This document shows, piece by piece, positions 18,493 to 27,561 of a stretch of 27,561 nucleotides of DNA. The notes beneath the pieces were generated by a model, which was not told the DNA's origin, searched no databases, and saw nothing but the letters and a program-made list of their open reading frames with translations. Positions within the stretch are counted from its first letter, which is position 1, and each line of letters starts with the position of its first letter. This DNA comes from Gnetum montanum (taxonomy: Eukaryota; Streptophyta; Gnetopsida; Gnetales; Gnetaceae). The stretch is from positions 48,083-75,643 of the forward strand of contig MNCI01011778.1 in NCBI GenBank assembly GCA_015680685.1. The letters are read 5' to 3'. Both the position numbers and the translations under genes were made by a program.

Positions 18493-18497
18493 ACATC
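18493..18497. repeat. Target-site duplication, right copy (ACATC)
   Basis: It directly follows the terminal CA of the 3' LTR and matches 2388-2392 exactly. Confidence 0.9.
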
Positions 18498-18571
18498 CAC
18501 TTATTCTAGATCTAATATCACAACTATTTATGTGATTTCACAAATACGAATTCACATCAATAATAAATACT

Positions 18572-18579
18572 TATAAATA
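18572..18579 (+). promoter_or_regulatory. TATA box of LTR C
   Basis: TATAAATA in CTTATAAATATG, 132 nt before the paired ATCTTATT/AATAAGAT element, matching LTRs A and B in layout. Confidence 0.6.
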
Positions 18580-18703
18580 TGTTACCCACTACATTTATGA
18601 CACCATTTGGTCATTAATTATAGTGAAACTCTATCAATTTGTATCCATAGCTTACCAATAATCAATGAGTGCTCTTAGTGTGAATCTAAGTCAATTATTT
18701 AAT

Positions 18704-18755
18704 ATCTTATTTGAGTAGATTGTACTTGGATGTAATCCATAAATGACAATAAGAT
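18704..18755 (+). promoter_or_regulatory. Hairpin in LTR C, equivalent of the poly(A) hairpin
   Basis: ATCTTATT and AATAAGAT are perfectly complementary. Relative to LTRs A and B, each arm is shortened by corresponding bases, so pairing is kept although the sequence changed; AATAAA has become AATAAG. The loop keeps GTACTT where A and B have GTACCT. Confidence 0.45.
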
Positions 18756-19297
18756 TGAAATTGATTCTCATTCATTGTAGCACTTTAACTAGATTATATT
18801 TACTTGCATGTATTATTTTATTTCCCATGCAATTGAGCTTAATGTTTATATTTCATATGCATAATAATTAATGGAAAAATAAGCATGATCTAGCTTTGAG
18901 CATTAAAACATATTGGCTTAGTAATCATGGTAGTGATAATGTTTGGTTCACCCGATAGTGATATTGCTTGGTAATCTCGATGGTTAATATGCATGTCTAT
19001 GACATGATGACAATTTAGAGATGGACACTTATCACCTATAAACTAGCGTATGATTTATTTTCCATGTTCTTAATTAGAATAAATAATTTATTTCTATGTT
19101 TTTCTATTAGCATAATCATGGCAGAACAACATAAATAATCATGTGTCTCACTTAGACCAAACCATACAATAACAAAGGCTACTACTAGTCTAAGTGGGAA
19201 GATAGTGACTGATGATCACCTTTGACACTACTAGATATTATGCTAGTCCATCTATAGATTACAACATGGTCTATCATGATTCTTGAAGATCATATAA

Positions 19298-19834
19298 TTG
19301 GTATTGGAAATATCTATCACTTATCATTTAACATCATTTTTGGGGATGGTGCTAGTGATATAGTTAGTTTGCATCATAAACAATCATTGTTAAAAGCTTT
19401 AACAAATTATCTTTCGAAATATTTGATCTTATAAGATAAACATACACTAATAAAATTGTGGCTTCTTCTCACACGATCAAAAACCCAGTTTGTAAAGAGA
19501 GCACAATGAGGGACAATGAAAAAATTAATACTGATAAGGACTGAGATGGATCATGGTAAGCAAGAGTTTCATATGCTTATACAAATTCTTACTTTCTTGA
19601 TTTCACCTTCATCTTCTAGTAGGATAAATAGTTTCAATGGATGAACATGTAAGGAAATGTTGTACTATTGGTTGAAAGATCAACTTCATCCATGCTTCAA
19701 GTAGTAATACGAAGGTTTGATCTTAGCCAATGCATTTTGTCAAAGGTCAACAGCAAAATAAGATCTCTTTGAGATTATTGTGGCAAAAATTGCAGCTTCT
19801 CTAAAGTTAGTTTAAACCATCATGTATTGATCAT
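19298..19834 (+). pseudogene. Truncated internal region of element C (start of gag)
   Basis: After the PBS-like TTGGTATTGG, a segment near 19458 reads GTGGCTTCTTCTCACACGATC, aligning with ATGGCTTCAACACATAAGATA, the gag start of element B (21078). The following stretch (TTGATTTCACCTTCATC...GGATAAATAGTTTCAATGGA) also parallels B (about 21220-21260). The start codon is lost (GTG) and many stops follow. Only about 540 bp remain before LTR B begins. Confidence 0.45.
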
Positions 19835-20196
19835 GAGTTGTATGGAGGTCATGGTTTGTAATACCATGAGTCATGGTCTTTACACAGGTTATGGTGGTTG
19901 ACCATGGGTCATGGTCAAGTCATGCTATTATACTATGAGCCCACCACAAGCCATGGTTTGTGTAAAATAGAAAAAAAATGAACTTTGTAAATATCATAAT
20001 TTGGCCATGAGTTATGGTTAGGTCATGGTAAACATTCTAGCCTTTGTGGTACTTCCTTGTACTTCAAATGTATCCCATGAGTGATAAATCATATTATTGT
20101 ATCAAGCTACAATATCATATCTATGATGTTGTAGATATGATATCGTAGCTCAATATAGAATTTCGTAGATGCAATGTAGTGAGCCATGGTCATGCT

Positions 20197-20204
20197 TATA
20201 AATA
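20197..20204 (+). promoter_or_regulatory. TATA box of LTR B
   Basis: TATAAATA in GCTTATAAATATAAG, 121 nt before the inverted repeat carrying AATAAA. Confidence 0.6.
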
Positions 20205-20317
20205 TAAGTCCATTGTCATGTCAAACCTAACTTTCATTCAAATGCTTAATGAAATTCTTATAGTTTATTTTCATGATTCATGAGTGCCCACAGTGTGGTG
20301 AAAAATAGTTATCCAAA

Positions 20318-20371
20318 ATCTTTATTTAAGTAAAGTGTACCTAGACATATATCATGAATAGAAATAAAGAT
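20318..20371 (+). promoter_or_regulatory. Poly(A)-signal hairpin in LTR B
   Basis: ATCTTTATTT (20318-20327) pairs with AAATAAAGAT (20362-20371). The arms are identical to those in LTR A, although the loop and surrounding sequence differ except for GTACCT. AATAAA lies in the 3' arm. Confidence 0.5.
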
Positions 20372-21077
20372 CAAGATTGTTCTTCATTATCATAACATCC
20401 CACTTGAAATAGATTTATTTTCCATACCATTTACAATTCTTGTATTTTGCATTTCTAATGTTTATTAGTAATTTAGCTAAATGAATATGATTGATTTTGA
20501 GTGCTAATGTGTAATTGTCTAGTAACATAGTAGTAACTTTACTTGATTTGCTTAGCTGTGAAGTTACTTGGTAATCCTAGTAGTGGTTGTACCAACCCAA
20601 GGAGTATACAAAAAATCAAGAATGGATGCTTATCATCAATTGGATACCTTAGTGTTACAATTTCTCTATTTCTTAGATAATAGATATCTTACTCATTTTA
20701 GTATGCTTTACTTTAGTACACTTAGGTCCTTTCAACATCATCCAATCATATACCTCACTAGGAGTTAAAACATACAACTTAAAATTTACTACCTCTAGTG
20801 GGAAGAGAACGATCACTAACTTGTCATCAATACACTAGTATACTTATATTATCCCATTTAAGAATTACAATTTGGTCACACATTTATTATTGTGACTTGT
20901 ATAGTTGAATGTTGAAAACTCTCAATGCTTATCATTGGTACCATTATTGTGAATGGTGTTAATATATATTAGTTAACTAATTCTATCAAATTTTATTGTA
21001 TTTGCATTCTCAATGTGTATCTTTCAAGTTTATAATAATTTCTAGGACACACACACATAAGCACTATTTAATTAAAA

Positions 21078-23010
21078 ATGGCTTCAACACATAAGATAAA
21101 TTCTCCATATACTATTAATCTTAATGAAAGTAATGACAAGAACTACATTGAAGGAAACTAAAGTAAATCGATGTAGATAAGAATCTCTTATGCTTGTAGA
21201 TAAGAATCCATACTACCTAGACTTGATTTTTATTTTCCATCAAGATAAACAGTCCAAATGGAAGAACTTACAAGGTAATATTTTCATATCACTAAACCAT
21301 TCTATATCCTTAGTACTTTAAGCAACATTACTTCAAGCTCATATTGACCATGCTCATGGAGGTTATCATATTACTAAAAATATGACAAGGACATATTAGC
21401 CAACCAAACCTCAACTTAAAAAAGATGCAATACTAAAAGCAAGGTATGAACAAGAAAGAAAAAAGAGCATCTTAGGCAATCCTACTTTTGAAAAAAGGAG
21501 ATGTAGAATATCAAGTTTAAAAGTCTCATTGTCATCATTGATTGAATTCTTGACCATCTATTTTATGCAAGGAAGACCCAAGATAACAAAAGTTACATTG
21601 TACCTTAGTAAAAATCCATGGAAGGGATGACAAAAACCCTGGAACAAAGAGGGACCTAAGGCCTAGGATCTCTAGGGGATCCAAAAGAAATTAATCAAGG
21701 GGCCGAAGAAGGAGAGTAACCTAACACCACTTTCCAAGTTCTCCATCCTCTACATCACATTTATTAATTAATTTTGATAAAGGTGAATAAATGTATAGAG
21801 AAAGGGCTTTGTCAAGGCCTCATTATAGGAAAAGAAGAAGGGATCATATTGAACTACTAGAATGGGAAATATATCTTGATAAAGATTAAGATAAAGAAGA
21901 GAAAAAGGATAAACAAAAAAGACATGGAAAAGAGACCATGAAGAGCATCGAAGGGGTCACCACTAGAATAGATATAATGAACCTAAAGATTATGATGAAT
22001 CCTTGTTAGCCACCAGAAGCATGATTAATATCACAGAAATAGTATACATTTCTACAAGGAATCAAAGGGATAGTCATACTAAATAACTTGATGTAAAACA
22101 TATTGAAATTTGAAGTGAGCTATAATGCATATCTATAGCACTACCTTTAAGCTTTCCATGATGCTTGTGTCTTGCAAAATATTGAGAATGATTGGGAAAA
22201 ATTAAGGCAATTTTCGAGAACACTCATCAAAGAAGTAGAGAACTAGTATAGGTCATTGGAACCAAAATTAATTTAAAGATAAAGTAAAATGTTAGAATTA
22301 TTCAAAGATAAATATCAAACCTAAGAAAAAAAATCCAAGGATGGAAGAAACTCATGAATCCCTTGATGTAGCCATGAGTAGATATTTTTCGCTCTTACAT
22401 AAATGCCTAGGACATAAAATTTCACAAAGGGAGTAGCTTAGCTGCATAATTGATGGGTTCAGAAACAAGACAAAAGAGATCCTTTGTGTATATACCCTAG
22501 GAAGATTATCAGAAATGATAACCCATCACGTACAATGGTTATTGAGCCAAGTGGCTAAGTAAGAAGGTGAGTTAAGAAAGATAAAGTCAATTGAAGAATA
22601 TAATAAAGACCCTTTCCTTCAAAAGAGAGACATGAAAATTTATGAAAAATGGGTAGAAATCAATAAAATATGTGACTCAAAGGAAGATTTTTCTTATACA
22701 AAAATTTGTTAATGACATTACGGCTAAAGTTAAAAAGATGTAGGACTTAATTGATGAAAAATTCACAACTACAGTAAATATAGTAGAAGAAAAGATTGAG
22801 TAAACATTTGCCAGAAGCAAAGATAAGAAGAGAACTAAGGACAATGAACATGAAAAATATAAGAATAAAGGAAACGTTATCATAGAAAATATTATAGATT
22901 TAGGCTTTGAAGAAAAAATGGATGTGATGTGTGTTAGTATGAACATTTTAAGGAATGTTATCCTATTATGGCCCATCTACAAGAATCTAGGGCATATGTA
23001 TTAAATCCAA
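21078..23010 (+). pseudogene. gag: gag of element B, heavily decayed
   Basis: The start MASTHKINSPYTINLNESND is readable, then the frame breaks many times. Gag core traces include LEPKLI, MLELFKDKYQT and ESLDVAMSRYFSLLHKCLGH (about 22255-22410), then LCVYTLGRLSEMITHH. A Lys/Glu-rich linker leads to a degraded zinc knuckle near 22922-22960 (CDVC-stop-YEHFKEC, one residue short in each gap). No protease or RT follows, so the element is truncated soon after gag. The PBS-like TTGGTACCA is at 20935-20943. It probably made a capsid protein like that of the Tat element, but the lineage cannot be set from gag alone. Confidence 0.55.
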
Positions 23011-24360
23011 AAATTTGTTAAAAAGAAAATGCCCAAAAGACTACCTTATCCACAAGGTAAATTTAGAAAATCTTATCAACAATAATACTAACTTAGTGGG
23101 GCTTATTATTAATTGCAAGAGTAGTATTATAAGGAATGACAACAATCATAGTTATGAGAGATGTTACTGCTAGAGCAGGTTTACACCTTAAGATTTCACC
23201 TTTAAACCACTAAATATAAATAATATGAAATATAAAACAAATTGCTAGAACAATAAGAAAATTAACTATCTTTAATTATCAATGAGAAGATTATAATATA
23301 ATGGATATCAAATCCAAGAATCCAACACACTCTCACATACATTATTGTAGAGCTTGAGGCTTTACAATCTCACAAGATTAAGCTCAATGTAAGGCTCAAT
23401 CTTCAAATTAGATCTCACACCTAGATTTGCAATCTAACCCAAGAGGTAAAGAATTTTGACCAAGATCACACACACACTTGGCTTTAGATATGCATGGAAA
23501 AACATGTAATCCCTCTCCCAATTGTCTTTTCACCTCTGTCAAGGTCTTGGGATGTCTTCTTCCTTGTATAAGATTTGCACAAGCTTTTCTTAGTCTTCTA
23601 TTACTTACTTCTTCCTTGCTTTGTCTCTTCTACCAAGTATGGATACAAAACATGATTATCAAAACTCAAAAATCATAGAAACCTTTTCTAAATGGCTCTC
23701 TAGATGTTTTCCACATGGATCTTACTTTCTTAAGATGTTTTGCATCAAATTTAGAGCTTTATCAAGTTGAACAAGAAGTATCCTAACCTTCCTAGATGTC
23801 TCCTTACCAATTTTGGATGCTAGTTATGTAACATTCCCATTTCCAAATGGTGTTGTTGCATAATGAAGCTGATGCCTCTTCATAACAAGTGTAATCATTA
23901 TCTTAACAAGACCCAAAAGGGCAATTGTAATTGAGATCTAAAAAGGCATGGTAATAATGGACATGTCTCTTGAGGTAATGTTTGGGGGTTTGACCTAATG
24001 CATTCATACTTGTGCTTAGAGGTTGTGCTGGCATGGAGTGGCAGAGTCAGAAGAGGAAAGTTAAGGGAGTCAGGTGAAGTGGAATAGGAAAAGGATTGGC
24101 CATCTCTTCTGGCCAATAATAGGCCTAACTATGGTGGCAATGTTGGATTGCCTATAAGGAATAGATGCTAAAGGAAGAAAATCCCAAGGAACACTCTCAA
24201 AGCATGATCCGAATACACTATTCCATATCAATAAAGCATTCTTTTCTTTCTCCTACATTTTCCATATTATTTTCTTTACACATAATGTTGAATGCTACAT
24301 CTAGTCAACATTTGGTATATTGTCTTCTTATGCATAATGTCTAATATAACATATATTTGA
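23011..24360 (+). other. AT-rich stretch without assignable feature
   Basis: I see no domain on either strand. A (CA)n run occurs near 23467, and ATTGGCC...GGCCAAT (about 24095-24118) is a 7-bp inverted repeat. Short frames (23478-23678 plus, 23898-24116 minus) lack any signature. The right part is likely still the LTR of the minus-strand chromovirus, whose end I cannot place. Confidence 0.4.
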
Positions 24361-24717
24361 CATTTTCCATGACATCTGGAAATGGGATGTCACAGGTGAG
24401 ATGTCCTAGATGAGTATGAGATGTCTTACATGAGGACAAGATGTCTTCCCAGTGCCCAAGATGTCTTGCTGGTGTCCAAGACATTTTTCCAGGGTCCAAT
24501 ATGTCTTATGCAAGATGTTTTCTCATTAGCAAGATGTTTCCTTTGAGAAGACTACGATTAATCCAAGATGTCTTCTCTAAACTTGAGATGTCTTCTATAA
24601 AACTTCAAGTCCCCATAAAGACATCCCATGGAATTTTAAGATGTCTTCTTAGATTTGGAAACCTGCAAAACAACTTGTAGGGAAAAGCACAAGGGAATTG
24701 GGAGAGGTGTCCCTACA
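24361..24717 (-). repeat. Start of a chromovirus LTR (U3 with AGATGTC words)
   Basis: On the minus strand, TGTAGGGACACC starts at 24717, directly after the end of the decayed chromovirus pol, where the 3' LTR must begin. Within 24370-24660, the word GATGTC occurs at least eight times (AGATGTCTT, GAGATGTCC variants), plus the reverse GACATC. A plus-strand frame across it (24441-24680) reflects this repetition. The far end of the LTR was not found. Confidence 0.5.
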
Positions 24718-24722
24718 CTATC

Positions 24723-26110
24723 TCTTCCATCCTTCAAAAAGTAAACTTAGGTGAACAATGGAGTAGGGGTAGAATTAATCCTTTACTCAACAAGTTGGTC
24801 TCATGGACCCATACAACATCAATAATAGATTAGTCCTTCCAATGAACCAAGTACTCATGCCTCTTCATTCCACAAGTGATTGAAGCTTCTCTTTGCTTAA
24901 GTACAATAGCCTTCCTCTTCCTTGAAGACTTGGACTACTCAAGAGCCCCCTTCAACTCATTGACATTACTTTGTATGGTCTCCTCATCAAAAGGTCCATG
25001 ATAATACATAAGATATAGAATATTAAAAATAAATGGCATACCAACATTGTTTGGAAAGTCAATCTCAAAAGCATTATCATTAATTTTGTCCTTGATTCTA
25101 AAAGGAACCATCTTCTAGGCCTTCAACATGGAGAAGTTGATACCTCTCAATCTCTTCTTCTTCAAGTGCATGCAAACCAACTCACATACAACAAAGTTTG
25201 GGTTCCTTTTACCCTCATTCCTCTTGAACCTTTTTATCAAGATTGGATTTTACTTGTGCATGGAGATCCCTCATCTCTTACACAAAATTAGCATTCAATT
25301 GAGCTTCTCCCTCAAAGATCTTCAAACTATCGACCATCTTTGGATAAAATCCATAGCTCACCTCAAATGGGCTTTTGTCAATAGCAACATGAAAAGTATT
25401 ATTGTATGAAAAATCAACATGATACAACAAGTTTTTCCACCTATTTTACTATCTATCATACAAACATATCAATATGTTTAGTAAGGATTTATTCACCATC
25501 TTTGTTTGACCTTTAGATTATAAATGATATGCACTAGAAAAATTTAACTTTGTTCCTAAAATTTTTCAACGGAACATCAAAAAGTGACTTGTAAATTTAG
25601 AGTTTCTATTACTAAAAATATTCAAAGGAATACCATGCAACTTGACAACATTTTGGAAAAACAAATTTGTAACATGAGAAGATGCGCTCATCTTCTGGCG
25701 TGGAATGAAATGGCCATCTTTGAGAACCTAGTCACAACAACAAAAATTACATTTTTTCCACTCTTGGTGTTTGGAATTCCACTTACAAAACTTATAGATA
25801 CACTTTCCCATGGACCTTTGGGAATTGAAAAAGACATATAGTGTCCATCCACAGCTTTAGCTCTTTTGAACTTCAGACATGTCAAGCACTCCTTCATAAA
25901 TTTTGAAACTTCTGTTGCCATACCAGGCCAAAAATAGTGCCTATCCACAAGTTCCAATGTTTTTATCCTTGCCCATGTGACCTGCCATGACACTAGAATT
26001 CTTTTCAAACAAAATATTTTTCCTAAAATCATAATTAGGAACACATACCTTTCCATTTTCAAATAATAGTTCATCTTGAATATGATAGTTCCTCCGCTAG
26101 TCTATCCTAC
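24723..26110 (-). pseudogene. Chromovirus-type integrase with C-terminal chromodomain, broken
   Basis: Read on the minus strand: LLFENGKVCVPN, AGHMGKDKNI and FMKECLTCLKFKRAKA (zinc domain); [31 protein letters not shown] (start of core); [36 protein letters not shown]; later MHLKKKRLRGINF, KINDNAFEID; then HEYLVHWKD-stop-SIIDVVWVHETNLL, a chromodomain-like end (about 24790-24880). This order is that of plant Ty3/gypsy chromoviruses, whose chromodomain guides insertion to marked chromatin. Catalytic positions are altered: Ser at the first Asp (25790-25792), Asn at the second (25608-25610), Lys at the Glu (25500-25502, exactly 36 codons on). Many stops and shifts are present. RT and RNase H are missing upstream of 26110. 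Confidence 0.82.
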
Positions 26111-26545
26111 TCATCAATGTGATGTGGACATCAAACAAGCCAAAGTAACATCTCTCCATTAATGGGATCTTTCCTTGGAGTTTTGGCATGTTTGGAAATG
26201 TTTTGGGACTATGATGAGTTTATGAGGTTTCAGGCACTATGGGGACTTATTTAGAGGTGTCCAGAGGTTTCAAGCATTAAGACAAGAATCTTTGTATTTT
26301 GGCCTTGCAGGTGAGATGTCCCAACAGCAAGTGAGACATCCCAACTACAAATGAGATATCCCAACTACGTTTTAGACATCTTGGCTGAGATGTCCTAGTT
26401 ATTAACATCCACTTTCAGGTGAGATGACCCATTCTCCTTCCAGATGTCCCATGATGAGTGGTAAGGCATCCCTATGCCCAATCATACAAATACGAGCATT
26501 CATGTGTGATCTGATCAAAATTTGAGGATTAAGTGCTTATGCACC
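26111..26545 (+). repeat. LTR-like fragment with AGATGTCCC words
   Basis: Between 26305 and 26470 occur GCAGGTGAGATGTCCC, GTGAGACATCCC, ATGAGATATCCC, CTGAGATGTCC, GGTGAGATGACCC and CCAGATGTCCC. CAGGTGAGATGTCC is shared exactly with 24392-24405. It is probably a U3 piece of the same or a sister family as the chromovirus LTR, cut by LTR D. No TATA box or gene is visible here. Confidence 0.4.
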
Positions 26546-27561
26546 TGAAACACCGTGGAAATTGCAAGTCAGCCTCAGGCAAAGATTCGTGATTCGGGCA
26601 AGAGTACATGACAGAATTCCAGAAAGAAGAACAAGACAGGGCAAGGCAAGGAGGCGCGCGGCATCAAGACTTCGGTTTCCCTTCGCAGATTTCTTATCTT
26701 ACTATGTTTCCATATTTACGCTATAGCATGCAGTGTAGCGTAATGACGCTCAGCGAAACGTAGTCTGACATTAGAAGGCAGTTTACTTTAGCAGATTTGG
26801 CAAAGACTAAGGCTTAAACAACGTAATATGCGACTTCTCGTGTATTTTGGCTAAGTCTTTTGTCCAAGGTCGAGTTTACGCTCAGTACGCACGGCAGCGT
26901 AATGAGCGTCGAAAAAGTCAAAGAGAGATCAACGACACACAGTAGATCGGCGCTTTTCTTTTTTTACATATTGGCCGCCTTACGCCCTTTACGCAACGTA
27001 GCGTGTGTCAGCGTAAGTCATCGTCAAAATAATCATTGCTTACGCTTCACTACGCACGGCAACGTAAATGAACATAAAGCAGCTTGAATCTATTGTCTTC
27101 ATGCTTTATTACGCTCTTGTATGCGATGCAATGCGTACAAGCGTAATGTAGCCCAAAATCAACGGAGACATGCCCGACCTACATTCGTTACTCATACGCA
27201 CAATACGCAGATGCGCATATTGTGGGTAGATACGGATTTCAACACAAGGATGGTCAAGTCAACGATCTTCTGAAAAGTTTGAAACACGTGTCATCACAGC
27301 TGTGCCTTCTCTACATATCGTTAAACCTATAAATATCCCAGTTGGTGAAGAAAAGAGTACGACAACAAAGGACAATAAAAAAGAGACAGAGACAGGAGGC
27401 ACTTGGCTTGAGCATTGGCAGTAAGAGCGATTACCCCTTTTGACGAAGACACAACTTTCTCCATTGGCGATTATCGGCAGTTCTGAGCAAAGACTACCTA
27501 AGGCAAAAGGAGCAGATCAGAGATCCAGAGATCATTTGGTGTGGTTTGTGAGTTTCTACTG
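26546..27561 (+). repeat. LTR D, U3 to early R, truncated by the window end
   Basis: It starts TGAAACACCGTGGAAATTGC, close to the 5' LTR start of the Tat element (TGAAACACCATAAAATTTTG). The U3 (26715-27205) carries roughly twenty TTACGC / GCGTAA / ACGCA words. The TATA box is at 27328-27335. The downstream sequence differs from the Tat LTR. I infer a related Tat family in the same orientation. An internal frame (26860-27087) is U3 and not a gene. Confidence 0.5.
27328..27335 (+). promoter_or_regulatory. TATA box of LTR D
   Basis: TATAAATA in ACCTATAAATATCCC, about 780 bp after the LTR start and downstream of the TTACGC-rich block, in the same relation as in the other LTRs. Confidence 0.65.

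Larger units (their letters stand above)
18498..19297 (+). repeat. LTR C, downstream part (core promoter, R, U5)
   Basis: It continues 1690-2392 after the insertion is removed. It holds a TATA box (18572-18579), the motif GAGTGCTCTTAGTG, a paired ATCTTATT / AATAAGAT (18704-18711 and 18748-18755) and TTGGTAATCTCGATGG (18968). It ends before TTGGTATTGG (19298), a PBS-like site. LTR B has the same elements in the same order and spacing. The Tat element sits about 75 bp upstream of this TATA box. Confidence 0.6.
19835..20934 (+). repeat. LTR B, sibling of LTR C
   Basis: U3 is full of CATGGTCATGG-type words (19840-20040) and a GATGTTGTAGATATGATATC motif (about 20126-20150). The TATA box is at 20197-20204, the perfect inverted repeat at 20318-20327 and 20362-20371, and TTGGTAATCCTAG at 20568-20580. 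It ends GCTTATCA just before TTGGTACCA (20935), a PBS-like site, as LTR A ends GTTATCA. The start is uncertain because the U3 is repetitive. Confidence 0.6.

Noticed and set aside
19207-19225. CTGATGA resembling the core of a hammerhead ribozyme (as in plant retrozymes)
   Set aside because: No conserved GAAA core and no fitting stems around it.
23460-23480. Short CA microsatellite
   Set aside because: Only about five units. No sign of a larger satellite or regulatory role.

Overview
The window looks like gene-poor, retrotransposon-packed nuclear DNA of a land plant. Everything I could identify is LTR retrotransposon: Ty3/gypsy Tat-type gag-PR-RT-RNaseH-aRNaseH-INT, a chromodomain-bearing integrase, and plant-type LTRs with TATAAATA promoters. 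I see no tRNA, rRNA, CRISPR array or intact cellular gene. The many old, nested, LTR-rich copies suggest a large plant genome (gymnosperm, fern or lycophyte would fit), but the species cannot be fixed from the sequence.

Layout. 1-1689: end of an old element and its LTR (LTR A, about 710-1570). 1690-2392 plus 18498-19297: one LTR (LTR C) split by a later insertion. 2393-18492: the inserting element, a complete 16.1-kb Tat-lineage retrotransposon with 1.8-kb LTRs (2393-4167 and 16690-18492), TG...CA ends and a perfect 5-bp target duplication (ACATC). 19298-19834: short internal remnant of element C. 19835-20934: LTR B, a sibling of C, followed by decayed gag to about 23010. 23011-24360: unassigned AT-rich DNA. 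24361-26110: minus-strand chromovirus remnant (LTR start, integrase, chromodomain). 26111-26545: fragment with repeated AGATGTCCC words. 26546-end: the U3, TATA and start of another LTR (LTR D).

Inside the 16-kb element the order is LTR, PBS, gag, protease, a 3.65-kb spacer, RT, RNase H, a second (archaeal-type) RNase H, integrase, a 30-bp tandem array, 3' UTR, PPT, LTR. Every sense gene is broken by stops and frameshifts, and the integrase has lost its catalytic glutamate.

The most interesting part is the spacer between protease and RT. On the minus strand it holds what reads as a separate gene: a TATAAATA box (11329-11336), a first exon starting ATGATG, and a chain of five candidate exons with phase-compatible GT/AG borders and plant-sized introns of 87-88 nt near its 3' end, finishing at 8679. 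Degenerate tandem repeats flank it, and related repeats recur after the integrase. A second notable signal is an inverted repeat of 8-10 bp, carrying an AATAAA poly(A) signal in two of three cases. It lies 121-132 nt downstream of TATA in each of the three diverged LTRs A, B and C.
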